64,000 bases of DNA from Puniceibacterium sp. IMCC21224 (lineage in GTDB: Bacteria > Pseudomonadota > Alphaproteobacteria > Rhodobacterales > Rhodobacteraceae). The notes under the pieces were generated by a model. That model worked only from the letters and a program-made list of their open reading frames with translations. It was not told where the DNA came from and made no database searches. The stretch spans positions 310,001 through 374,000 of the forward strand of contig NZ_LDPY01000001.1 in the NCBI RefSeq assembly GCF_001038505.1, in the 5' to 3' direction. The position numbers and the translations under genes are program-made. Shown here piece after piece: positions 47,567 to 56,353 of the stretch (its first letter is position 1; each line of letters begins with the position of its first letter).

Positions 47567-48557
47567 CGTCAAGCGTCAGGATTACGATATCGAAACGCTG
47601 GATGGAGTCAGCATTGCCGTACGCGTGGTGCGCCCGGTGGTGCCCGGCGACGTCGGGCCTGTTCCCATCCTGATGTTGCACGGCACAAGGCCCGGCGGAC
47701 GCAGCGAATTTGATCTGCCCGTCGCTGGCGGATCGCTGGCGCAGGACCTCGCCCTGGCTGGTCACAGCAGCATCATTCCCGATGCGCGTGGCTATGGCCG
47801 GTCAGAACGGCCCATCAGCATGACGCAGCCGCCGCAGCAGTCGCGCCCCTTTGCCCGGTGTATGGAAATCACCCGCGACATTGATGCCGCCGTGGACGAA
47901 CTGCGCCGCGTTACCGGTGCGGATCGGATCGCCCTGATGGGGTGGGGTGTCGGCGCGACCGCTGTCCTGGCCCATGCCACGCTCTGGCCCGAAAAGATCA
48001 GTCATCTGGTGCTCTACAATCCCCTGTACGGTGGCGGCACCAGCCATCCGCGCTACCGCGATCATCCACTCGAAGACCCCGCGCACCCGGGGCGTTTCAA
48101 TGCGGAGCATTACGGCGGATACAGCTACAATGATCCGCGTATGCTGATGGATAAATGGGACAAATCGATTCCCATCGACGACAAGGATGCGTGGCGCGAT
48201 CCGGCTGTCGCCACAGCATTCGCCGCCGAACTGCTGGCCAGCGACGCCACCTCGTCCGAGCGCGATCCGGCAACCTACCGCAGTCCCAATGGCATGCTCG
48301 AAGATAGCTATTTCATCGGCAAGGGTGTTGCTTTGGTTCACGCGAGCCAAGTGTATGCCAAGGTGCTGATCATCCGGCCCGAAATGGATTACTTCGCGCG
48401 TCCAGAAGATGTTGCCGCGCTTCGATCCGATCTGGTGAATGCCCCACGCGTCGAGCTTTACGAGCCGAAAAACGCCACCCATTTCGTTTTGCTGGACCGT
48501 GCCGAGCGTGGGCGGGCCGAAGCAATCGCAAAGATCATTGAATTCATCCGTGCCTGA
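47541..48557 (+). CDS. Alpha/beta-hydrolase-fold protein lacking the nucleophile serine
   Basis: 338 aa. The core is PILMLHGTRPGG (oxyanion loop), then the nucleophile elbow ALMGWGVGATA, where the usual G-x-S-x-G reads G134-W-G136-V-G138. The acid (RPEMDYFARPEDV) and His (KNATHFVLLDRAE) look intact. The codon for G136 is GGT, one base from AGT Ser. It overlaps the amidohydrolase gene by 26 bases, so the pair is coupled. It could be a non-hydrolytic variant or an inactivated enzyme; the substrate is unknown. Confidence 0.8.
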   Translation: MPKSAATTDVKRQDYDIETLDGVSIAVRVVRPVVPGDVGPVPILMLHGTRPGGRSEFDLPVAGGSLAQDLALAGHSSIIPDARGYGRSERPISMTQPPQQSRPFARCMEITRDIDAAVDELRRVTGADRIALMGWGVGATAVLAHATLWPEKISHLVLYNPLYGGGTSHPRYRDHPLEDPAHPGRFNAEHYGGYSYNDPRMLMDKWDKSIPIDDKDAWRDPAVATAFAAELLASDATSSERDPATYRSPNGMLEDSYFIGKGVALVHASQVYAKVLIIRPEMDYFARPEDVAALRSDLVNAPRVELYEPKNATHFVLLDRAERGRAEAIAKIIEFIRA

Positions 48558-48619
48558 AACACGCGCGTTTATGAATTCGCACCCACTCATCCTGACCAGA
48601 GAAATTGGCGGCGCCTATC

Positions 48620-50605
48620 ATGTTTGATGTTTTTGCGAACGCTCTGTTCGATCTGCTCACCCCGGGGCATATGGGCTTCTTGTTGATCGGCGTTACACTC
48701 GGGTTGCTGGTGGGTGTCCTGCCCGGCCTTGGCGGCATTGCGGGCATGTCGCTGCTGTTGCCTTTCCTCTATGGTCTGGATCAATCCTCGGCGCTGGCTA
48801 TGCTGATCGGTCTGGTTGCGGTGATCCCGACCAGCGACACCTTTGCATCGGTTCTGATGGGAATCCCTGGATCGACGGCGAGTCAGGCAACGGTGTTGGA
48901 TGGCTTTCCACTTGCCAAGAAAGGGCAGGGTGCCCGCGCATTGTCGGCGGCGTTCTCGGCATCTCTGATCGGCGGGCTGATCGGTGCCGCGATTTTGACG
49001 CTATTTGTGCTGGTGGCCCGCCCGTTGGTGCTTGCCTTTGGAACACCAGAGCTGTTTGCGCTCACGATCTTTGGCCTGTCCATCGTGGGGGTTCTTTCCG
49101 GGCGAAACTTTGCAAAGGGCGTAGCGGCGGCGGCTTTGGGGCTGGCGTTCGGGTCTATCGGGTCGGCGCCGGCGACGGGTGAATACCGGCTGGAGTTCGG
49201 CTCGCTCTATCTGATTGATGGCATCCCGTTGGTGATCGTCGCGCTTGGTCTGTTTGCGGTGCCTGAAATCGTCGACCTTCTGCGCAGCCGGACACGCATC
49301 GCCGAAACTTCGGGCCTTGGCCAGGGTTGGCTTCAAGGGCTGAGGGACACCATCGCGAACAAGTGGCTTGTCCTGCGCTGCGCCGGAATTGGCGCACTGG
49401 TTGGTGCCATTCCGGGCCTTGGGGGTGCGGTTGTGGATTGGATCGCTTATGCGCATGTCGTGCAGACCAGCAAGGACACGTCGCAATTTGGCAAAGGCGA
49501 TATTCGAGGTGTCATCGCACCGGAATCCGCCAACAACGCTAAGGAAGGTGGCGGTCTGGTGCCAACGCTGCTGTTTGGGATTCCGGGATCAGGATCAATG
49601 GCTGTTTTTCTGTCGGGCTTGGTGCTGCTCGGTGTGCAGCCCGGCCCCGGAATGGTCGGGCGGGACCTGAACCTGACGTATACGGTGATTTGGTCGCTGG
49701 CGATGGCCAACGTGATCGGGACAATTTTGTGCATCCTGGTGGCACCGGCCATCTCGCGGCTTACGACCATCCGCTATGCGCTGATCGCTCCGTTCATGAT
49801 CATGGTCATCGCTTTTGCGTCGTTTCAGGCGACACGATCGCTGAATGACCTCGTGGCTTTGTTGGTCGTTGGCCTGCTCGGCGTGCTGATGCGCCGTTTC
49901 GGGTGGGCCCGTCCGGCGTTTTTGATTGGCTTTGTTCTTGCGGGACAGGCAGAACGTTATCTTTATCAGGCTGTCCAATTCTCGGGTTGGGGCTTTGCCG
50001 CGCGTCCGTTGGTTCTGGGAATCATCGCGCTGACGGTCGTTTCGGTCTGGTTAGGAATGCGCAACCGGGCCAACAGTCCGGCGGCAGGCGGTGACGACGC
50101 GACAAGGACGTCGGGTGCGACCCTGTGGGAACGGATGCCACAAATCGCCTTTTGCGCATTTGTCATTTGCGTTTTCACCTTCGCGCTGGTGGAGAGCCTG
50201 TCGCTGTCAATGCTGGGCGCGGTGTTTGTCGTCTCAGCTTCTGCTGTTGGGGCTGTTGCCACCGTGATCGCAACGATACCGCTGTTCACGGACCGCACAG
50301 AGTCCACAGCCAATTTCGACATGGATATAGAGCAACGCGAAACTGACGTTCCGGGTGGTGCATGGCTACTGCTGGGCTGGCTGGCTGGGTTTGTCGCGCT
50401 TGTCGGTCTGCTGGGTTTTTTCCTGGGCCTCGTGGTGTTCTTTGTCGCGTTTCTGCGCAATGTCGCGCGGATAGGTTGGGTGCGGACGATCTGTCTGACC
50501 CTGGCTGCCTGTGCCGCTATGTTGATGCTTGCCAGCGCCATGAACCTGGTTCTTCCGACCGGATTGCTTCAGCACTATTTTGACCTGCCCTGGCCATTAC
50601 GATGA
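48620..50605 (+). CDS. Tripartite tricarboxylate transporter permease, TctA-TctB fusion
   Basis: 661 aa from ATG 48620. Residues 1-495 are TctA: GVLPGLGGIAGMSLLLPFLYG, IPGSTASQATVLDGFPLAKKGQGARAL and FGIPGSGSMAVFLSGLVLLG. Residues 510-661 add four more hydrophobic helices with the size and pattern of TctB (LLLGWLAGFVALVGLLGFFLGLVVFFVAFL). Separate TctB is usually about 150 aa and encoded before TctA; here it is fused at the C-terminus. It works with the TctC-type protein at 44388-45485. Confidence 0.85.
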   Translation: MFDVFANALFDLLTPGHMGFLLIGVTLGLLVGVLPGLGGIAGMSLLLPFLYGLDQSSALAMLIGLVAVIPTSDTFASVLMGIPGSTASQATVLDGFPLAKKGQGARALSAAFSASLIGGLIGAAILTLFVLVARPLVLAFGTPELFALTIFGLSIVGVLSGRNFAKGVAAAALGLAFGSIGSAPATGEYRLEFGSLYLIDGIPLVIVALGLFAVPEIVDLLRSRTRIAETSGLGQGWLQGLRDTIANKWLVLRCAGIGALVGAIPGLGGAVVDWIAYAHVVQTSKDTSQFGKGDIRGVIAPESANNAKEGGGLVPTLLFGIPGSGSMAVFLSGLVLLGVQPGPGMVGRDLNLTYTVIWSLAMANVIGTILCILVAPAISRLTTIRYALIAPFMIMVIAFASFQATRSLNDLVALLVVGLLGVLMRRFGWARPAFLIGFVLAGQAERYLYQAVQFSGWGFAARPLVLGIIALTVVSVWLGMRNRANSPAAGGDDATRTSGATLWERMPQIAFCAFVICVFTFALVESLSLSMLGAVFVVSASAVGAVATVIATIPLFTDRTESTANFDMDIEQRETDVPGGAWLLLGWLAGFVALVGLLGFFLGLVVFFVAFLRNVARIGWVRTICLTLAACAAMLMLASAMNLVLPTGLLQHYFDLPWPLR

Positions 50606-50770
50606 TCGGTACAGCCTGTGCGTGCCATAGGCTGGATCTGTCGGCTTCCTATTACGATATGCTTTCGGCCTGGCGTCCGTTGACGGCCCGCCCCCTTGGG
50701 CAACGCAATTGTCGCCGGTTTTAGAAAGACAACAACGGACGGCGAGGGTGCTGGGTCGGATGATCGTTAC

Positions 50771-51169
50771 TCAGATCAGATTCGAGACTTCGATCAGATT
50801 GCCGTCCGGGTCCCGAAGGTACAGCGACAGGATTGGTCCCGTTGCGCCGGTGCGGCGCACTGGGCCGGCCTCAATTCGGATGCAGTGGGCCGCGAAATGT
50901 GCCTGCCAGTCCACTAGCGGTGTGTCGCTGAGAAAGCAAAGGTCGGCAGAGCCAACTGTGGGGCGTTGCGCCTTGGGTTCGAACTCGTGGCCGGTGCGGT
51001 GAAGATTGATCTTTTGGGTGCCAAAGCGCAGCGCCCAGCGTGGTAGACCGCCCGGTGGCGTGAATTGCTGCGGAACCATACCAAGGACGTCGCGATAAAA
51101 GGCACAGGTTGCGTCGATGTCCGCAACCGTCAGCACCAGATGATCGAGGCTGTTCAGCTCGGGCGGCAT
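50771..51169 (-). CDS. VOC-family (glyoxalase/dioxygenase-like) protein
   Basis: 132 aa with two beta-alpha-beta-beta-beta modules: LDHLVLTVADIDATCAFYRDVLGM and the C-terminal LYLRDPDGNLIEVSNLI. Metal ligands are probably H10 and the final Glu. It resembles small VOC proteins of unknown substrate (lactoylglutathione-lyase-like or fosfomycin-resistance-like). It is divergent from the hydratase gene, with 38 bases between the starts. Confidence 0.88.
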   Translation of the reverse strand: MPPELNSLDHLVLTVADIDATCAFYRDVLGMVPQQFTPPGGLPRWALRFGTQKINLHRTGHEFEPKAQRPTVGSADLCFLSDTPLVDWQAHFAAHCIRIEAGPVRRTGATGPILSLYLRDPDGNLIEVSNLI

Positions 51170-51207
51170 GGGGCATAAATCCTGTGGCAGAGTTCAAGGA
51201 GCGCCCG

Positions 51208-52005
51208 ATGCAGTCTGACAGCCCCCCCGAGATGCGTCAAACAGATGCGATGGACCCGGCCCGCGCCTGCGCCTTGCTAGCTGCGCTGGGACTGCCGGAT
51301 GACGTCAGGGTAGGTGCAGCACTGCCGCCGTTCTTTCACCAGCTGTATTTCTGGGATCCACAGCCACCCGCGGCGCTGGGCAGGGATGGTCATCCGCGTA
51401 TCGGAAGCGGCCTGATCCCCGATATGGGCCTGCCACGGCGGATGTGGGCCGGTGGCGTGCTCGAATTTTTGGCGCCGTTGCGCGCTGGTTTGCCTGCAAC
51501 GCGGGTTAGTCGTCTGGCCGGTGCGGAACATAAGAACGGTCGCAGCGGGCCGCTGACCTTTGTCACGCTGGTTCATGAGATTGAACAGGATGATGTCTGC
51601 GTGCTGCGCGAGACACAGGATCTGGTTTATCGTCAGAATCCCGACCCCGCCACGCTGCCGCCGACGGCTCTGGTCGCGCGTCAGGACGAGACGCGGGCAG
51701 AGCAGATGACGTTCGATTCGACTCTGTTGTTTCGCTATTCCGCGCTGACCTTTAACGGTCACCGCATCCATTATGATGAAGCCTATGCGCGCGAGGTTGA
51801 GGGATATTCCGGGCTGGTTGTCCATGGCCCGCTATTGGCGCAACTGCTGATGCTGCGTGCGCCACAACCGCTGCGGCGGTTCCGGTTTCGTGCCACGGCT
51901 CCGCTGATGCATTGGGAGACTGCAACGCTGTGCTTTTCCGGGCAAGAGGCGTGGGTGCGTGGACCGGACGGACGGCAATGTATGACCGCCAGTTACGAGA
52001 CGTGA
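51208..52005 (+). CDS. Acyl-CoA hydratase of the HTD2 / mesaconyl-C4-CoA hydratase type
   Basis: 265 aa from ATG 51208 (aaggag). The double-hotdog protein ends in the hydratase-2-like motif FNGHRIHYDEAYAREVEGYSGLVVHGPLLAQLL in consecutive segments, with the catalytic Asp/His pair. The N-terminal half (RMWAGGVLEFLAPLRAG) matches itaconyl- or mesaconyl-C4-CoA hydratases and 3-hydroxyacyl-thioester dehydratase 2. The exact substrate cannot be read off. A terminator follows. Confidence 0.78.
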   Translation: MQSDSPPEMRQTDAMDPARACALLAALGLPDDVRVGAALPPFFHQLYFWDPQPPAALGRDGHPRIGSGLIPDMGLPRRMWAGGVLEFLAPLRAGLPATRVSRLAGAEHKNGRSGPLTFVTLVHEIEQDDVCVLRETQDLVYRQNPDPATLPPTALVARQDETRAEQMTFDSTLLFRYSALTFNGHRIHYDEAYAREVEGYSGLVVHGPLLAQLLMLRAPQPLRRFRFRATAPLMHWETATLCFSGQEAWVRGPDGRQCMTASYET

Positions 52006-52008
52006 AAA

Positions 52009-52026
52009 AGGCCCCGCAAGGGGCCT
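52009..52026 (-). terminator. Intrinsic terminator of the sugar transferase gene
   Basis: Stem aggcccc / ggggcct (52009-52015 and 52020-52026) is capped by a GCAA tetraloop. On the minus strand it is followed by TTTTTC, which makes a classic intrinsic terminator 29 bases after the sugar transferase stop. It may also weakly stop the convergent hydratase transcript. Confidence 0.8.
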
Positions 52027-52054
52027 CTCATCGTCGAAAATTACGGTGTCGTGC

Positions 52055-52744
52055 TCAGCAGCCGGTGCCGTGTACCACAACCCGAACTGTACGCAGCAGG
52101 ACGTTGAAATCCGTCCAGAACGACAGGCTTCGCAGGTAGTCGGTGTCAAACTTGGCGCGTTCGGCAAAGCTGGATTCGTTGCGGACCGAGATCTGCCAGA
52201 ACCCGGTAATTCCCGGACGCAGAGCATAGTACGCGGTGCCAGGATAAAGCGCTTGCTGCTCGACCATCATCGGGCGCGGCCCCACCAGGGTCATGTCGCC
52301 AATCAGCACATTCCAAAGCTGCGGTAGCTCATCCAGCGACGTCTTGCGGATGATGCGCCCGATTGGGGTAATGCGCGGGTCATTGCGCAGCTTTTGCGTG
52401 CGATCCCATTCCGCGCGGGCAGCCGGGTTGCTGGCCAGATGTGTTTCCAGCATCGCGTCGGCGTCGCTGACCATGCTGCGCAGCTTTAACATGTTAAAGA
52501 TGCGTCCATTCCGGCCTACACGCCGTTGCAGGTACAGCGGGGATTTGCCATCCAGAGCGACCATCGCGGCCATGACGCCGACGACAAACAGAACAGGAAC
52601 GGCGGCCGCAAGCACCAGAATGATGTCTATCGCGCGCTTAAGGTAGTCGCGATACAGCACGCTGACGGTTGGCGCCTTCAGCGCTTCGTCTATCAGATAC
52701 TCAAACTCGACCGTCGGCATTGGGTTACTAAAATGCAGAGACAA
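52055..52744 (-). CDS. Undecaprenyl-phosphate sugar phosphotransferase (ExoY/WcaJ-like)
   Basis: 229 aa. One membrane anchor (IDIILVLAAAVPVLFVVGVMAAMVAL) is followed by the cytoplasmic transferase: PLYLQRRVGRNGRIFNMLKLRSM, RKTSLDELPQLWNVLIGDMTLVGPRP and ALRPGITGFWQIS. It transfers a sugar-1-phosphate to the lipid carrier to begin exopolysaccharide. It stands alone behind an unusually long AT-rich upstream region; polysaccharide genes resume at 57.5 kb. Confidence 0.93.
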   Translation of the reverse strand: MSLHFSNPMPTVEFEYLIDEALKAPTVSVLYRDYLKRAIDIILVLAAAVPVLFVVGVMAAMVALDGKSPLYLQRRVGRNGRIFNMLKLRSMVSDADAMLETHLASNPAARAEWDRTQKLRNDPRITPIGRIIRKTSLDELPQLWNVLIGDMTLVGPRPMMVEQQALYPGTAYYALRPGITGFWQISVRNESSFAERAKFDTDYLRSLSFWTDFNVLLRTVRVVVHGTGC

Positions 52745-53595
52745 CAGAACCTCCTTGAGGCAATCGTTACGAAACGTTCACTATTTTAAATCACCAGTAC
52801 TAAACTCCACTGACATTGGAATTCTGGGGATATCACACTGGCAATTTTCGACAGTTTTACCTTTTACTGCTTGTTTGGCGCCGACTCTCCAGCGCTGCTA
52901 CAAGATTAACTATAATTGCGGCCAAACTTAGCCAACTTTAGTGTTATGCATCTATGCGAAATTTTAGTCAACTGTGCTGAATTTATACAACCATAGAGTG
53001 ATTACCGCTCTGAAATTGCAGGATAATAGTGATCGGTCAAGTACATATTTTATTGATCCTGCGCGAAATCTGCGGGGGAGAAACTTGTTTGTGACGCTAC
53101 GAAAATTCTGCGCGTTCTCATGTGCAAACGCACCAGTTGGAAACCTGTTCGATAGGGTGAGGTATATCACCGTATGCGAAAGCGCGACAATTTTAATGTG
53201 GGGTGGCATTGTTGCGGTTGTCTTCACAGTGGCGCCCGAGCCACGGTGCTTTGATTCGGGCATTCTTTGAATATTGGAAACAATGCGTATTGGTACCAGA
53301 CCCTGCTGTAAGAGCGAATGTTTTTAGCTGGCGGATGTAAACTTCCGGAAAGCGGTCCAAAATAACACACGCTAAAGGAGAGTTGCTGCGCTCGCGAAAT
53401 GTTTCAGGCGTGAATTGGCCGTGACCAGCGGGCCAATTCACGCAGCTTTGGTGAGTCGAATTTTCGGAATTAACCTACCTCAAGCAAGTGAGCGGAAAAA
53501 ATGTGGCGCTTTTGCGGGGCCACTTACCGTTGCATCACGCTTGCCCTGTGGCTATGTCACAGCGGCATTGCAACCGCAGCCAGACACAGGATCCA
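52745..53595. other. AT-rich intergenic region without a recognisable gene
   Basis: About 850 bases lie between the divergent sugar transferase and RNase D-like genes, visibly richer in A and T than the flanks. Structures seen are ggtga / tcacc (53156-53160 and 53167-53171) and gcccga / tcgggc (53234-53239 and 53256-53261), the latter followed by attcttt and terminator-like on the plus strand. Frames of 98-99 codons exist on both strands over the same bases but have poor composition and no ribosome site. It may be an extended regulatory region or a decayed gene. Confidence 0.5.
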
Positions 53596-54210
53596 ATGGC
53601 CAATCATCTTTACAAAGGCGATCTTCCCGATGGGCTGGACCTCGGGTCAGTTGTCGCTATCGACTGTGAGACAATGGGCCTGAATCCGCTACGGGACCGG
53701 CTGTGTGTGGTGCAGCTGTCAGGTGGCGATGGGCATGCTCATTTGGTGCAGGTGGCCCTGGGACAGGCTGGCGCGCCGAACTTGTGCCGTCTGTTGCAGG
53801 ACCCCCAGGTGCTCAAGCTGTTTCACTATGGTCGGTTTGATATCGCGGCGATGAAAAATGCCTTTGGCGTTGTCACCGCGCCGGTTTATTGCACCAAGAT
53901 CGCCAGCCGACTGATACGCACCTTTACCGACCGGCATGGGCTAAAAACGCTGCTCCAGGAATTGCTGGGCGTCGACATCTCAAAACACCAGCAATCCAGC
54001 GACTGGGGTGCAGAGACGCTGACCAATGCGCAGCTCGATTATGCCGCGTCCGATGTACTGTATCTGCACCGTCTTCGCGCGGCGCTGGACGCGATGCTGG
54101 TGCGCGAAGGCCGGAGCGAGATTGCACAGGCCTGCTTTGATTTCCTGCCGATGCGGGCGCAGCTAGATCTGGCGGGCTGGCCGGAAACTGATATCTTCGC
54201 CCACAGCTGA
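53596..54210 (+). CDS. RNase D-like 3'-5' exonuclease (DEDDy)
   Basis: 204 aa from ATG 53596. ExoI motif VAIDCETMGLNPLRDRL, ExoII YGRFDIAAMKNAFG and ExoIII QLDYAASDVLYLHRLR with the Tyr of the DEDDy class. It lacks the HRDC domain of full-length RNase D (about 370 aa) and is the short alphaproteobacterial form. It lies 33 bases before lptC in the same direction, a conserved arrangement in related genomes. Confidence 0.92.
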   Translation: MANHLYKGDLPDGLDLGSVVAIDCETMGLNPLRDRLCVVQLSGGDGHAHLVQVALGQAGAPNLCRLLQDPQVLKLFHYGRFDIAAMKNAFGVVTAPVYCTKIASRLIRTFTDRHGLKTLLQELLGVDISKHQQSSDWGAETLTNAQLDYAASDVLYLHRLRAALDAMLVREGRSEIAQACFDFLPMRAQLDLAGWPETDIFAHS

Positions 54211-54243
54211 TATGGGCCCGTCGGCGCGGAGGCGTCAGAACCA

Positions 54244-54834
54244 ATGACATATTCAAGGATTGTCGCCTGGCTCAAGATCCTGTTGCCGATGTTGGCGCTG
54301 GGATTGCTTTCGACAATCTTTCTGCTGTCGCGCCAGGTGGATCCGACCAACCGGGTTCCTTTCGCCGTGACCGAAGATGAGCAGGGGGTCGCACGCGAAC
54401 AAGTCACCGAACCCTACTTCGCCGGCACCACGGTCAGTGGCGCCGCGCTGACGATGACCGCGTTGTCGGCCCATCCGGTCAAGGGAACTGATACGGTCGC
54501 AGCTGACCAGCTGGAAGCGACACTGGTGATGCAGGACGGCAGTCAGATCGCACTGAGCGCCCCGACCGCAGCGCTGAGCGATCACGACGATTCCGCGCTA
54601 TTGGACGGCGGGGTTACTGTCACCAGTACAACCGGGTATGTTCTGACCACCGACAGCCTGACGAGTGCACTCAGCAAGGTCGAGATTGAAAGCCTGGGTC
54701 CGGTGCAGGGACATGGCCCCGCGGGTACGCTGAACGCGGGCAAGATGCAGGTCAGCGCGGTGCCCGGTGGTGATGAGATCCAATTGCTGTTCACGGACGG
54801 TGTAAAGCTGGTATACGATCCCAAAGCAAAGTGA
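54244..54834 (+). CDS. lptC: LptC, LPS export periplasmic/membrane bridge protein
   Basis: 196 aa. The N-terminal membrane anchor is LKILLPMLALGLLSTIFLLS, followed by a beta-jellyroll domain (ALTMTALSAHPVKGTDTVAADQLEATLVM). It links the LptBFG transporter to LptA. The assignment rests on the alphaproteobacterial LptC pattern and its position between the RNase D-like gene and lptA, 9 bases apart. Confidence 0.9.
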   Translation: MTYSRIVAWLKILLPMLALGLLSTIFLLSRQVDPTNRVPFAVTEDEQGVAREQVTEPYFAGTTVSGAALTMTALSAHPVKGTDTVAADQLEATLVMQDGSQIALSAPTAALSDHDDSALLDGGVTVTSTTGYVLTTDSLTSALSKVEIESLGPVQGHGPAGTLNAGKMQVSAVPGGDEIQLLFTDGVKLVYDPKAK

Positions 54835-54843
54835 GTACTGTCC

Positions 54844-55332
54844 ATGCTGCGACCCTTTTTCATTATACTGGCTTTGGCGGCTTCTGGCGGCGGAGCGCTG
54901 GCCCAGGGCGCTCAGGTTGCGTTTGGCGGGATGCAGCAGGACACCAAGCTGCCAGTCGAGGTCAGCGCTGACAGTCTGTCCGTCAACCAGGCGGATGGCA
55001 CCGCGCTATATACCGGAAATGTGGTGATCGGGCAGGGCGAGATGCGGCTTGCTGCGCCGCGCGTTCTGGTGGTTTATGCCGAATCCGCTGGTCGCATCGA
55101 ACGGCTTGAGGCGACGGGCGGAGTTACTCTGGTCAATGGCGACGAGGCGGCCGAGGCCGAGCGCGCGGATTACAACATCGACGCTGGAACGGTTGTGATG
55201 ACCGGAAACGTTCTTTTGACGCAGGGTGGCAATGCGCTGACCTCTGAGTCGATGACCGTTAACCTCGAATCCGGCACTGCACAGATGTCCGGTCGGGTAC
55301 GTACCGTATTGCAGCAATCCGACAATCCGTGA
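54844..55332 (+). CDS. lptA: LptA, periplasmic LPS transport protein
   Basis: 162 aa with a signal peptide (LRPFFIILALAASGGGALAQ). The OstA-like repeat is DTKLPVEVSADSLSVNQADGTALYTGNVVIGQ, with GDEAAEAERADYNIDAGTVVMTGNVLL later. It forms the LPS bridge across the periplasm. Its TGA overlaps the lptB start (TGATG). Confidence 0.93.
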   Translation: MLRPFFIILALAASGGGALAQGAQVAFGGMQQDTKLPVEVSADSLSVNQADGTALYTGNVVIGQGEMRLAAPRVLVVYAESAGRIERLEATGGVTLVNGDEAAEAERADYNIDAGTVVMTGNVLLTQGGNALTSESMTVNLESGTAQMSGRVRTVLQQSDNP

Positions 55333-56090
55333 TGGTATCTCCCGATTTGACGGTGACGGACGGTGACGTCGGCCTGCGCATCACGCATCTGCGCAAGAGC
55401 TATCGCAAACGTGTCGTGATCCGCGATTTTTCGATGACCCTGAACCGGGGTGAGGTGGTGGCGCTGTTGGGTCCGAATGGATCGGGTAAGACCACGACAT
55501 TCTACGCCATCGCCGGTCTGGTGAATCCCGAAAGTGGCCAGGTGCTGATTGACGGGCAGGACGCGACCTATCTGCCGATGTATCGCCGGGCCCGCATGGG
55601 CATTGGCTATCTTCCGCAGGAAATGTCGATCTTTCGGGGGCTGTCGGTCGAGGACAATATCGGTGCCATTCTCGACATCAGCCTGCCCGACCATCACAAA
55701 CGCCGTGAGCGGTTGGAAGAGTTGCTGGGTGAATTTTCCATCGAACATCTGCGCCGCGCCCCTGCGCTGGCTTTGTCAGGCGGCGAACGGCGGCGGGTCG
55801 AGATTGCCCGCTGTCTTGCGGCCAATCCAAAATATTTGTTGCTGGACGAGCCGTTCGCGGGTGTCGATCCGATCAGCGTTGGTGATATTCGCCATCTGGT
55901 CGCGGACCTCAAGAAACGTGGTATCGGCGTCCTGATCACTGACCACAATGTACGTGAGACACTGGAGATCGTTGATCGCGCCTATATCCTGCATGATGGC
56001 ACCGTTCTGATGTCCGGGACGCCGGACGATGTGGTGCGCAATGAAAACGTTCGGCGCGTCTATCTGGGCGATAACTTCCGCATAAGCTGA
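55332..56090 (+). CDS. lptB: LptB, ATPase of the LPS export ABC transporter
   Basis: 252 aa from ATG 55332; GTG 55329 is one codon earlier. Walker A GPNGSGKTT, Q-loop YLPQEMSIFRGLS, signature LSGGERRRVEIAR, Walker B YLLLDEPFAGVDP, H-loop ITDHNVRETL. The RGLSVEDNI segment is typical of LptB. In many alphaproteobacteria rpoN follows lptB; here a 263-base gap and then hpf follow. Confidence 0.95.
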   Translation: MVSPDLTVTDGDVGLRITHLRKSYRKRVVIRDFSMTLNRGEVVALLGPNGSGKTTTFYAIAGLVNPESGQVLIDGQDATYLPMYRRARMGIGYLPQEMSIFRGLSVEDNIGAILDISLPDHHKRRERLEELLGEFSIEHLRRAPALALSGGERRRVEIARCLAANPKYLLLDEPFAGVDPISVGDIRHLVADLKKRGIGVLITDHNVRETLEIVDRAYILHDGTVLMSGTPDDVVRNENVRRVYLGDNFRIS

Positions 56091-56283
56091 GTTTCCGGTC
56101 TTTCAGACTGGCAGGAATTTGGACAATTGCCAGCGGGATTCGATTGACAGGACGCCCTGTTTCCTTCTCAAATGTAAGGTATGACGCTTTTGTGGCACGC
56201 ATGTCGGAACGTTGCTTCCCTGTCTTTCAGGGCGGTCAGGATCAGACCGGCGACAGGCCATGACCAGTGGCGTCACCCCCCGT

Positions 56284-56330
56284 CCAGACGCGGCATCATG
56301 CCGGGCGGCTTCGCCTTGCGTTGCGTCTGG
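56284..56330 (+). promoter_or_regulatory. Three-way-junction-like structure in the hpf leader
   Basis: Stem ccagacgc / gcgtctgg (56284-56291 and 56323-56330) encloses two small hairpins, ggca-tca-tgcc (56292-56302) and ggcg-gctt-cgcc (56304-56315). It ends 23 bases before the hpf ATG. The enclosing gap (56091-56353) also holds ccctg-tcttt-caggg (56218-56232) and an isolated TTGACA (56144-56149). It may be a leader regulating hpf; the alternative is a chance fold in GC-rich DNA. Confidence 0.4.
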
Positions 56331-56353
56331 CGTGCATAAGAAAAGGACAAACA

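Noticed and set aside
52964..53270. 98-99-codon frames on both strands in the AT-rich gap
   Set aside because: They overlap each other, lack ribosome sites and have no recognisable motifs.
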